Source: Yamagishiella unicocca (taxonomy: Eukaryota > Chlorophyta > Chlorophyceae > Chlamydomonadales > Volvocaceae). Taken from it: DNA of 64,000 nt. Location of the stretch: the NCBI GenBank assembly GCA_003116995.1, contig BDSL01000049.1:620001-684000 (forward strand). The letters are read 5' to 3'. Below, piece by piece: positions 27,548-38,800 of the stretch. Under the pieces are notes generated by a model, which was not told where the DNA came from, searched no databases, and saw only the letters and a program-made list of their open reading frames with translations. Every line of letters starts with the position of its first letter. Position 1 is the stretch's first letter. The translations under genes were made by a program, and so were the position numbers.

Positions 27548-28131
27548 TCATGCCCCACAGCAGGCTTCGGCCGTCGCGGACACCAGGTGTAACACTGTTC
27601 GTGCTTTCCTGGCTTGCTCTCGTGGCCGACTCCAGGCCTGACTGGCGCGCGCTGTCTTTAGCGCTCAGGCTACAACTGACCAGGTCGTAGACACGTTAGC
27701 AGGTGAACGCCGCAAGTCGCTACCTCTTCCGGGGACTGCCCCGGGTATCCTGACTCCCGACCGAAGCGCGGCCCACAGCTGCACTGTTGCTTGCGGGGGC
27801 AACTATGCTCGACACTGTTGTTACACGTCTGCAACTGGGCACCTCGTGCGAGAGGATACTTTGAGCACGGCCGGGAATGCCAGGCGTGGCATCCGGCCCG
27901 TGCTAAGGCGGCGGAGGCTCTGTGGGCCCGATGTGCGCACCTTATCCCTGCGGCTTCGATCGTGAGCCAGCTACCACCTAACACCGAAAGTTACCAGACG
28001 GTATAAGACGGCGTCCGTTACTTAGTGTCAACGAACCATACCTAACAACACACTTGCGAGATAGTTCACTCCAACTGTCATGCTCAGATACGCGTTTCTG
28101 GAGCGGCACCGAAACCATGACTAATCAACAC
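27548..28131. repeat. ~580-bp direct repeat, left copy (probable LTR)
   Basis: It begins TGTCATGCCCCACAGCAGGC and ends ACCATGACTAAT. It matches 29912-30492 with only scattered substitutions and a one- or two-base indel. The ends TGTCAT and ATGACT are nearly inverted, as expected for LTR termini. Near identity of the copies implies recent insertion or gene conversion. Confidence 0.65.
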
Positions 28132-28289
28132 AGGAACAAATAGCCTAGCATCAACATACGCCGCGGACATATGTTACGCCCTTAGTCCTCAATCCAATCC
28201 TGACACACACGCGCGTGCCCGCACGTCGAGTCATGTCCGCAATCCTTTCAGCCCCTGACTCTGCCTCTCTCCTCTCCTGATCTAGCGCC

Positions 28290-29336
28290 TTAGCGCACCC
28301 CCATCTGCGTACGGCACTCCACGAAGCGCGGAGCTGGTAGCGGCTTGGTGAGTAGGTCCGCCACCATCTCTGCCGTGCTGACGTACTCCACCGACAGCTC
28401 CCCCATAGCTACGCGCTCGCGCACAAAGTGGTAGAGCACGTCAATGTGCTTGGACTGCGCCGAGTGCAGCGGGTTGCGAGCCAGCGACAGCGCCCCCTGG
28501 TTGTCACCCAGCAGCACTGTTGCCCCCGCCCCCAACACCCCAAAATCCGTCATTAGCTTCCGCAGCCAAAGGCCCTCGCGAGCCGCGGTCGCAGCAGCCA
28601 TGTACTCCGCCTCCACCGTTGACGTAGCCACCGTGGCCTGCAGCCGCGACTGCCAGCTGATCGCCGCTCCATTGAACATGAACACATAGCCCGTGGTGGA
28701 GCGGCGAGTGTTCAGGTCGCCAGCGTAGTCTGCGTCCGCGTAACCCACCAGCACCAGCCCACGGCCGCCAAACACCAGGGCAAGGTCAGCGGTCCCCTTT
28801 AGGTACCGCAGCACCCTCTTGGCGGCCTTCCAGTGCTGGTTGGTCGGCACCTGCATGTAGCGCGCCAGTGCTCCCACAGCCTGAGCGATGTCAGGGCGAG
28901 TGCAGTTAGCCAGATACATTAGGCTCCCTGCGACCGCCCGATACACTGCCGCCAGCTCCTCGCTCAGCGGCTTGCGCTCCTCCTCTTCCGCCGGCGTCAA
29001 CTTCTTGCCGGCAGGCATCGGCTGGTCGTGCCGCAGCAGCGATGAGCCGGGGGCCATCGGCGTGTCAGCGGGTGCCGACTCCGACATGCCATACAACTCC
29101 AGCACCTCCTGCGCATACCTCGCCTGCGAGAGCGAGATCGTCCCCGCAGTACGGTCGCGCGTTATCCTCATACCCAGGTAATAGGCAGCCTCCCCCAGGT
29201 CTGAGATAGTGAACGCTGTCCGCAGCTCAGCCTTGACAGCGGCAACCCTTTGCAGGGTCGCCGCCGCCACGAGCAGGTCGTCCACATGCATCAGAAGGTA
29301 GACCACCCCCTCTGCATCTCGCCGCAGCATTGCCAA
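28290..29336 (-). pseudogene. Copia pol fragment: end of reverse transcriptase plus RNase H
   Basis: An open frame of 348 codons begins in the RT active-site region (LMHVDDLLVA) and runs through the Copia RNase H: TRPDIAQAVGALARYM, GYADADYAGD, RRSTTGYVF, EAEYMAAATAAREGLWLRKL and the LADLLTKPL-type ending. Gag, protease, integrase and most of RT are missing. It differs clearly from the Copia copy at 35896-40335, so it is a second family. The frame is intact, which suggests young age or recent truncation. Confidence 0.9.
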
Positions 29337-29337
29337 G

Positions 29338-29748
29338 GTGCTGAGCAGTGCGGGTTTCAGTGTCCTGCGGAATGATATTTCTGCGGCGTGTGTGGCTGAG
29401 CGTCACGAAGATGCTTTACAGCCTGGGTTTTATCGTCGTGTGCACTTTGATGCTATCGTGGCGTCACCATGGTTCGCAGTCCTGGATATCGTCTTGCCTT
29501 TGGCCGTCTGTTTTGCGCCGGTTGCCGCGTTTCATGTCCCCGGGGGATATGTTACGGATGCGCCACCAATCCGGCGTGAGTACCTTAGGTCTATGAGTTT
29601 GGCGGGCCGGCTGGCTTGGTTTACAGGCCTACCGCGCGGGCGGATGGGCCGACGCTGCCTGTGGCTGGTCGTATTCCGTACCAAGGCGTTGCGAGAGCAG
29701 CTGTTGAAGGTGGACTTAGGGCCCAGTGACCCATGGATCCTCACCTGA
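29338..29748 (+). pseudogene. Methyltransferase-like retroelement tail fragment
   Basis: An open frame ending TGA at 29746 aligns with the C-terminus of the second ORF at 45293-46513: shared ERHEDALQPGFYRRV, DAIVASPWFA, APV.AFHVPG, GLPRGRMG and CLW.VVF blocks. Relative to that copy a few residues are missing just before DAIVASPWF. The motif SPWF sits where DPPY-type methyltransferases have their catalytic loop. The 5' part is lost at the junction with the Copia fragment. Confidence 0.7.
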
Positions 29749-29911
29749 GGGTTAGTTCGTGCTGTTGTAGATGCGGGCTTACTCAGCTCGGGGTAGAGTA
29801 TGTTCATCCTCGACCTAGTGTCTCAGCTGGGGGGGGAGTCTGTTGCCTGCGCGAAGCGCCTCGGTTTTAATCCTGTGTGTCGGCTTCCATTGGTGCCCGC
29901 GGGTGTTCATA

Positions 29912-30492
29912 TGTCATGCCCCACAGCAGGCTTCGGCCGTCGCGGACACCAGGTGTATCACTTGTTCGTGCTTTCCTGGCTGGCTCTCGTGGCCGACTCC
30001 AGGCCTGACTGGCGCGCGCTGTCGTTAGCGCTCAGGCTACAACTGACCAGGTCGTAGACACGTTAGCAGGGGAACGCCGCAAGTCGCTACCTCTTCCGGG
30101 GTCTGCCCCGGGTATCCTGACTCCCGACCGAAGCGCGGCCCACAGCTGCACCGTTGCTTGCGGGGGCAACTATGCTCGACACTGTTGTTACACGTCTGCA
30201 ACTGGGCACCTCGTGCGAGAGGATACTTTGAGCACGGCCGGGAATGCCAGGCGTGGCATCCGGCCCGTGCTAAGGCGGCGGAGGCTCTGTGGGCCCGATG
30301 TGCGCACCTTATCCCTGCGGCTCCGATCGTGAGCCAGCTACCACCTAACACCGAAAGTTACCAGACGGTATAAGACGGCGTCCGTTACTTAGTGTCAACG
30401 AACCATACCTAACAACACACTCGCGAGTTATTACACTCGAACTGTCATGCTCAGATACGCGTTTCTGGAGCGGCACCGAAACCATGACTAAT
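29912..30492. repeat. ~580-bp direct repeat, right copy (probable LTR)
   Basis: Near-identical to the left copy. It ends at ACCATGACTAAT and is followed at once by the first satellite monomer (GGCCTCGCTCTTGGGCACGC from 30495). Confidence 0.65.
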
Positions 30493-30493
30493 G

Positions 30494-33400
30494 CCGGCCT
30501 CGCTCTTGGGCACGCAGCTTAACGGTAGCAATACCTAGGTGAAAGGAACGTCCCCACTGAAATTCGCCTCTCGGGATCGCCGCACGAGGACGTCCGGGCC
30601 AATCGGCAAGCATCGGCTTCTCCGGCAACCTTCGATCGGCCTCGCTCTTGGGCACGCAGCTTAACGGTAGCAATACCTAGGTGAAAGGAACGTCCCCACT
30701 GAAATTCGCCTCTCGGGATCGCCGCACGAGGACGTCCGGGCCAATTGGCAAGCATCGGCTTCTCCGGCAACCTTCGATCGGCCTCGCTCTTGGGCACGCA
30801 GCTTAACGGTAGCAATACCTAGGTGAAAGGAATGTCCCCACCGAAATTCGCGTCTGGGGATCGCCGCACGAGGACGTCCGGGCCAATCGGCTAGCATGGG
30901 CTTCTCCGGCAACCTTCGATCGGCCTCGCTCTTGGGCACGCAGCTTAACGGTAGCAATACCTAGGTGAAAGGAACGTCCCCACCGAAATTCGCCTCTGGG
31001 GATCGCCGCACGAGGACGTCCGGGCCAATCGGCTAGCATCGGCTTCTCCGGCAACCTTCGATCGGCCTCGCTCTTGGGCACGCAGCTTAACGGTAGCAAT
31101 ACCTAGGTGAAAGGAACGTCCCCACCGAAATTCGCCTCTGGGGATCGCCGTACGAGGACGTCCGGGCCAATCGGCTAGCATCGGCTTCTCCGGCAACCTT
31201 CGATCGGCCTCGCTCTTGGGCACGCAGCTTAACGGTAGCAATACCTAGGTGAAAGGAACGTCCCCACCGAAATTCGCCTCTGGGGATCGCCGCACGAGGA
31301 CGTCCGGGCCAATCGGCTAGCATCGGCTTCTCCGGCAACCTTCGATCGGCCTCGCTCTTGGGCACGCAGCTTAACGGTAGCAATACCTAGGTGAAAGGAA
31401 CGTCCCCACCGAAATTCGCCTCTGGGGATCGCCGCACGAGGACGTCCGGGCCAATCGGCAAGCATGGGCTTCTCCGGCAACCTTCGATCGGCCTCGCTCT
31501 TGGGCACGCAGCTTAACGGTAGCAATACCTAGGTGAAAGGAACGTCCCCACCGAAATTCGCCTCTGGGGATCGCCGCACGAGGACGTCCGGGCCAATCGG
31601 CAAGCATCGGCTTCTCCGGCAACCTTCGATCGGCCTCGCTCTTGGGCACGCAGCTTAACGGTAGCAATACCTAGGTGAAAGGAACGTCCCCACCGAAATT
31701 CGCCTCTGGGGATCGCCGCACGAGGACGTCCGGGCCAATCGGCTAGCATCGGCTTCTCCGGCAACCTTCGATCGGCCTCGCTCTTGGGCACGCAGCTTAA
31801 CGGTAGCAATACCTAGGTGAAAGGAACGTCCCCACCGAAATTCGCCTCTCGGGATCGCCGCACGAGGACGTCCGGGCCAATCGGCAAGCATCGGCTTCTC
31901 CGGCAACCTTCGATCGGCCTCGCTCTTGGGCACGCAGCTTAACGGTAGCAATACCTAGGTGAAAGGAACGTCCCCACCGAAATTCGCCTCTGGGGATCGC
32001 CGCACGAGGACGTCCGGGCCAATCGGCTAGCATCGGCTTCTCCGGCAACCTTCGATCGGCCTCGCTCTTGGGCACGCAGCTTAACGGTAGCAATACCTAG
32101 GTGAAAGGAACGTCCCCACCGAAATTCGCCTCTGGGGATCGCCGCACGAGGACGTCCGGGCCAATCGGCAAGCATCGGCTTCTCCGGCAACCTTCGATCG
32201 GCCTCGCTCTTGGGCACGCAGCTTAACGGTAGCAATACCTAGGTGAAAGGAACGTCCCCACCGAAATTCGCCTCTGGGGATCGCCGCACGAGGACGTCCG
32301 GGCCAATCGGCAAGCATCGGCTTCTCCGGCAACCTTCGATCGGCCTCGCTCTTGGGCACGCAGCTTAACGGTAGCAATACCTAGGTGAAAGGAACGTCCC
32401 CACCGAAATTCGCCTCTCGGGATCGCCGCACGAGGACGTCCGGGCCAATCGGCAAGCATCGGCTTCTCCGGCAACCTTCGATCGGCCTCGCTCTTGGGCA
32501 CGCAGCTTAACGGTAGCAATACCTAGGTGAAAGGAACGTGCCCACCGAAATTCGCCTCTCGGGATCGCCGCACGAGGACGTCCGGGCCAATCGGCTAGCA
32601 TCGGCTTCTCCGGCAACCTTCGATCGGCCTCGCTCTTGGGCACGCAGCTTAACGGTAGCAATACCTAGGTGAAAGGAACGTCCCCACCGAAATTCGCCTC
32701 TCGGGATCGCCGCACGAGGACGTCCGGGCCAATCGGCAAGCATGGGCTTCTCCGGCAACCTTCGATCGGCCTCGCTCTTGGGCACGCAGCTTAACGGTAA
32801 CAATACCTAGGTGAAAGGAACGTCCCCACCGAAATTCGCCTCTGGGGATCGCCGCACGAGGACGTCCGGGCCAATCGGCAAGCATGGGCTTCTCCGGCAA
32901 CCTTCGATCGGCCTCGCTCTTGGGCACGCAGCTTAACGGTAGCAATACCTAGGTGAAAGGAACGTCCCCACCGAAATTCGCCTCTGGGGATCGCCGCACG
33001 AGGACGTCCGGGCCAATCGGCTAGCATCGGCTTCTCCGGCAACCTTCGATCGGCCTCGCTCTTGGGCACGCAGCTTAACGGTAGCAATACCTAGGTGAAA
33101 GGAACGTCCCCACCGAAATTCGCCTCTGGGGATCGCCGCACGAGGACGTCCGGGCCAATCGGCAAGCATCGGCTTCTCCGGCAACCTTCGATCGGCCTCG
33201 CTCTTGGGCACGCAGCTTAACGGTAGCAATACCTAGGTGAAAGGAACGTCCCCACCGAAATTCGCCTCTGGGGATCGCCGCACGAGGACGTCCGGGCCAA
33301 TCGGCAAGCATCGGCTTCTCCGGCAACCTTCGATCGGCCTCGCTCTTGGGCACGCAGCTTAACGGTAGCAATACCTAGGTGAAAGGAACGTCCCCACCGA

Positions 33401-35248
33401 AATTCGCCTCTCGGGATAGCCGCACGAGGACGTCCGGGCCAATCGGCAAGCATGGGCTTCTCCGGCAACCTTCGATCGGCCTCGCTCTTGGGCACGCAGC
33501 TTAACGGTAGCAATACCTAGGTGAAAGGAACGTCCCCACCGAAATTCGCCTCTGGGGATCGCCGCACGAGGACGTCCGGGCCAATCGGCAAGCATGGGCT
33601 TCTCCGGCAACCTTCGATCGGCCTCGCTCTTGGGCACGCAGCTTAACGGTAGCAATACCTAGGTGAAAGGAACGTCCCCACCGAAATTCGCCTCTCGGGA
33701 TCGCCGCACGAGGACGTCCGGGCCAATCGGCAAGCATGGGCTTCTCCGGCAACCTTCGATCGGCCTCGCTCTTGGGCACGCAGCTTAACGGTAACAATAC
33801 CTAGGTGAAAGGAACGTCCCCACCGAAATTCGCCTCTGGGGATCGCCGCACGAGGACGTCCGGGCCAATCGGCAAGCATGGGCTTCTCCGGCAACCTTCG
33901 ATCGGCCTCGCTCTTGGGCACGCAGCTTAACGGTAGCAATACCTAGGTGAAAGGAACGTCCCCACCGAAATTCGCCTCTGGGGATCGCCGCACGAGGACG
34001 TCCGGGCCAATCGGCAAGCATGGGCTTCTCCGGCAACCTTCGATCGGCCTCGCTCTTGGGCACGCAGCTTAACGGTAGCAATACCTAGGTGAAAGGAACG
34101 TCCCCACCGAAATTCGCCTCTGGGGATCGCCGCACGAGGACGTCCGGGCCAATCGGCAAGCATCGGCTTCTCCGGCAACCTTCGATCGGCCTCGCTCTTG
34201 GGCACGCAGCTTAACGGTAGCAATACCTAGGTGAAAGGAACGTGCCCACCGAAATTCGCCTCTGGGGATCGCCGCACGAGGACGTCCGGGCCAATCGGCT
34301 AGCATCGGCTTCTCCGGCAACCTTCGATCGGCCTCGCTCTTGGGCACGCAGCTTAACGGTAGCAATACCTAGGTGAAAGGAACGTCCCCACCGAAATTCG
34401 CCTCTCGGGATCGCCGCACGAGGACGTCCGGGCCAATCGGCAAGCATCGGCTTCTCCGGCAACCTTCGATCGGCCTCGCTCTTGGGCACGCAGCTTAACG
34501 GTAGCAATACCTAGGTGAAAGGAACGTCCCCACCGAAATTCGCCTCTCGGGATCGCCGCACGAGGACGTCCGGGCCAATCGGCTAGCATCGGCTTCTCCG
34601 GCAACCTTCGATCGGCCTCGCTCTTGGGCACGCAGCTTAACGGTAGCAATACCTAGGTGAAAGGAACGTCCCCACCGAAATTCGCCTCTGGGGATCGCCG
34701 CACGAGGACGTCCGGGCCAATCGGCAAGCATCGGCTTCTCCGGCAACCTTCGATCGGCCTCGCTCTTGGGCACGCAGCTTAACGGTAGCAATACCTAGGT
34801 GAAAGGAACGTCCCCACCGAAATTCGCCTCTGGGGATCGCCGCACGAGGACGTCCGGGCCAATCGGCAAGCATCGGCTTCTCCGGCAACCTTCGATCGGC
34901 CTCGCTCTTGGGCACGCAGCTTAACGGTACCAATACCTAGGTGAAAGGAACGTCCCCACCGAAATTCGCCTCTCGGGATCGCCGCACGAGGACGTCCGGG
35001 CCAATCGGCAAGCATCGGCTTCTCCGGCAACCTTCGATCGGCCTCGCTCTTGGGCACGCAGCTTAACGGTAGCAATACCTAGGTGAAAGGAACGTCCCCA
35101 CCGAAATTCGCCTCTCGGGATCGCCGCACGAGGACGTCCGGGCCAATCGGCTAGCATGGGCTTCTCCGGCAACCTTCGATCGGCCTCGCTCTTGGGCACG
35201 CAGCTTAACGGTAGCAATAACTAGGTGAAAGGAACGTCCCCACCGAAA
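30494..35248. repeat. 142-bp satellite array, block 1 (about 33.5 copies)
   Basis: A tandem head-to-tail array with an exact 142-bp period. Each unit contains CTTGGGCACGCAGCTTAACG, CCTAGG, GTCCCCACCGAAATTCGCCT, GAGGACGTCCGGGCC and GGCTTCTCCGGCAACCTTCG. Substitutions recur at a few sites (CTCGGG/CTGGGG, GGCTAGC/GGCAAGC, CATGGG/CATCGG), giving mixed subtypes. The 98-codon frames repeated on the minus strand exist only because three units (426 bp) restore frame; they are not genes. The last unit breaks after CACCGAAAT at the Copia insertion. Confidence 0.97.
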
Positions 35249-35895
35249 TACAGGCCCGCTGTGTGAGTTGCACGATGCGTCGAAGGACAGAACCGAAGTC
35301 CCAACAGCAATCGCCTTACAAGCAACTAAGGATATCGGCAGCCACTGCTGCCTAAAGACCACAGACCGCAGAGATCCGATGGTCGTACCAGAACCGAAAC
35401 CAACCGAATAAGGCGCACGATCACAGCGCCCTTATTCGCAGCACACAGCAGGCAGAGCATGACTAATAGAAGACTGACCGAATCTCAACACTCCCACGCG
35501 GGCAGGCTTCAAAACTAACATGCTCTAACGAGACTAACGCATCAAGATAGCCTAGAAAGCAAGTACAGGATAACGACAGACAGACAGTACGACGAGAGAA
35601 CAGGTCCACGGCTCCCTCGTAAACACAGACAGACGAATAACACAAGCTCCCACGCAAGTCCAGAATACACATGCAAAGCATGCTCCCACGGAGCGCAGGA
35701 ACACATAGGAGAGCAAAACAGCTCCCACTCAGAACAGGAAAACAAGCAAACCAGTTGTTCTGGCAAACACAGTTAAACCGCTGCAAGTGTCCTTCAGCAA
35801 AACGCAAACAAGCGATTAGCTAGGCACGGATTCACCTAAACGCGATAAGCAAGTAAACCCACAACACGGCCAGTGAAGACCACCGCCAGACCCCA

Positions 35896-38800
35896 TTAGT
35901 TCATGCCTATGTTGCTCATGCAGTAGCGCAGCTTTGCTTCCGTCACTGCCTTGGTGAAGATGTCGGCAAGTTGCTCCTCGCCAGCGCACCGCATGATGCG
36001 AATCTCGCCACGCATTACCCGCTCACGCGCGAAGTGGTGGCTAATGTCTACGTGCTTGGTGCGTGCAGACGAAACCGGGCTCTCTAGCATAGCGACGCAT
36101 GCGCTGTTGTCGCTTCGCAGCGGCACAGCCCCTACGGCGATCCCTAAGTCGAACAGCAGGTGGCGCAACCACAAGGCCTCCTTCGTCGCAGCCGCAGCAG
36201 CCATGTACTCCGACTCAGCCGTCGAGGTAGCAACCGTTGGCTGAAGCTTCGCGCTCCACGTGATCGCTCCGTTGCCCAGCTTGAATACGTAGCCACCAGT
36301 TGAGCGACGCCCCTTGGCTCCCGCCAGATCAGCGTCGCAGTAGCCGACCAGTTCCAGCGGTCCCGAGAACGTGATACCGACGTTCTTGGTGCCCGCCAGG
36401 TACCGCAGGACCCCCTTAGCAGCAGCCCAGTGCTCGGTCGTAGGCTTGGACATGTGGCGAGCCAGCGCTCCCACGGCGAACGCGATGTCAGGGCGCGTAC
36501 ACACGGACAGGTACAGCAGCGAACCCACAAGCTCGCTGTACTTGTTCTCGGACACTTCTAGCGGCGTGCCCGTATCAGACAACTTGAGCCCTGCCTCCAT
36601 GGGCACTCGACGCCCATTGGCCCCATCCATCCCGAACTTAGTTAGCATATCCAGCACATACCGCGGCTGGGAAATGGTGATGGACCGCTGCGCCCGATCC
36701 CGCTTGATCTCGAGACCGAGGTAGAACGAAGCCACACCCACGTCGTGCACCTGAAATGCGGCGTTCAAGCCGCGCTTAACCCACTCGATTTGGCTCACCG
36801 ATTTTGACGCGATAAGCAGATCATCGACATACACGAGCACGTACACCGGATCCTTTCCTTCTCCGATAAACAAACCAGGGTCCACGGGCGAGGGACGAAG
36901 GCCCATCTCCTCCAGAACGGACCGCAAACGATCGTACCACGCACGCGGGGCCTGACGTAGCCCATACAAGGACTTGTGCAGGCGGCACGCCAAACCCGGA
37001 CCCCCCAACTCGTAACCCGGGGGCTGCTCCGCGTAAACCTCCTCCTCCAGGACACCGTTCAGAAACGCGGTCTTAATGTCGACCTGGTGCAGCTCCAGAT
37101 CACGAACCGCAACCACAGCCAACAGCGAACGCAGAGTGGCCCACTTCCCAACGGGCGCAAACACCTCATCGAAATCCACACCCTCTCGCTGGGTGAAACC
37201 CTTGGCCACCAGACGCGCCTTGTAACGCTCGACGTTGCCACGCTCATCGCGCTTCAACTTATACACCCACTTGAGGCCAATCTTCTTGGCCCCCTCCGGC
37301 AATTCTTCCAACGAAAACACACCATTCAGGTGCAATGACTCCATCTCCTCGTCCATCGCTGCCTTCCACAGCTCCCAATCGGGCCTGCCCATGGCCTCCT
37401 TCAACGACTGAGGCTCAGTGCCCGAATCAACGACCGAAAACGCATTAGCGAACTTAGCCGGCGTGCGATAAGGCCTGCCATAACGAGAGGCAGAACCCTG
37501 AGCAGGCGGAGAGCCTGGACCCGGGCTGTCCGAGCCAGGACCAGAGCCCCCGGAACCAGACCCAGAACCACCGGCACCAGAACCAGAACCTCCAGAGCCT
37601 CCATCACCGGAGCCACCAGAAGGGCTCCTGAAGCTACCATCATGCGACTCCTCTTCTTCTCCTTCCTCCTCCTCTCCTTCCTCCTCCTCTCCCACGGAAT
37701 CACTGTCCGGGAGAAGCGGGAGATCAGGGACAGCACCAGCAGCGACCACGCCACTCCCAGCACCGGCAACTCCAGTGCCAGCCGTTTCTTCGGCTCCTAT
37801 GGCACCAGCAGCGCCATCATCACTAGCGCGAGGACTCCCATCACCGGCAACTGCATCCTGTGCAGCGCCATCGGCACTTACACGCGGACTCCCAGCACCG
37901 GTCATACCAACGCCAGCCGTTTCGTCGGCTCCTATGGCGCCAGCCATGCCTTCAGCACTCGAGACCTCACACCCGAGCCACTCCTCACTGGAAACGAACG
38001 ACGGGTCATCCACTGACCTGGACACGTCATTCCGAAAGCGAAACTCACTCTCGTTGAACACCACATGACGGCACGAAATCATTTTATTTTCTGCAGTCAG
38101 GATACGGAAGCACTTCGACGCAGGCTCGTATCCCATAAATGTGCCCTTCCGCCCACGCGGACTCAGCTTGTCCACGGGCTTGGGGTCATGCGCATAAGCA
38201 ACACAACCAAACACACGCAAGTGCGACACATCAGGTGCGTTACCCCAAATCAACTCAAACGGGGTTTTCTCCTTCCCCGCGACAGGCGAACGATTACGCA
38301 GGTAATTCGCAGTCACCACTGCCTCCTGCCAGTAACGCTTGGGCACACCAGACTCGATGAGCATGCTGCGCACCTTGTCTAGCAAAGAACGATTCAACCT
38401 CTCAGCCTTGCCGTTCTGCTGAGGGGTGTAAGGCGCGGTAAGCTGGTGCTGAACTCCGCGCGACGCAAACCAGCTGCCTACCTCGTGGTTGACAAATTCC
38501 CCACCACGATCTGAGCGCACGCACTTCAACGAACACCCCAGCTGAGTCTCCAGAAACACGAACATGGCCTGCAATGCCCCCTTTACGTCGTTCTTGTGTA
38601 CTAAGGGCTTGACGAGTGAAAACCCAGAGTAATCATCCAGCATGGTGAGGAAAAACCTATGCTTATCGCTCGACGGCAAGAGAGGGCCAGCCACATCTAC
38701 ATGCACTAGTTCTAGCGGCTTCTTCCTATCCGCCTCAGAAACGGGAAACGGCAAACGCGACTGCTTCCCTAGGATGCATGGCTCGCACTTCAAATCCTTC

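Larger units (their letters stand above)
27548..30491. mobile_element. Composite retroelement with direct-repeat ends
   Basis: About 2.94 kb bounded by near-identical ~580-bp direct repeats. Inside are a 5'-truncated Copia pol fragment on the minus strand (28290-29336) and, fused to it at about 29338-29345, a plus-strand fragment related to the tail of the third retroelement's second ORF (29338-29748). A G-rich tract (AGCTGGGGGGGGAGTCT, about 29825-29841) resembles the polypurine tract at 46760-46776. The two coding parts come from different families in opposite orientation, so this is a chimera or nested insertion. No target-site duplication was found; the right copy abuts the satellite array directly. 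Confidence 0.6.

Noticed and set aside
30494..35248. CRISPR-like array
   Set aside because: Units are contiguous 142-bp repeats without unique spacers, in a eukaryotic genome.
30488..35362. Dozens of ~98-codon minus-strand frames with the same protein (MLPLSCVPKSEADRR...)
   Set aside because: They repeat every 142 bp because of the satellite; three units restore frame and no unit has a promoter, splice or domain signal. They are not genes.
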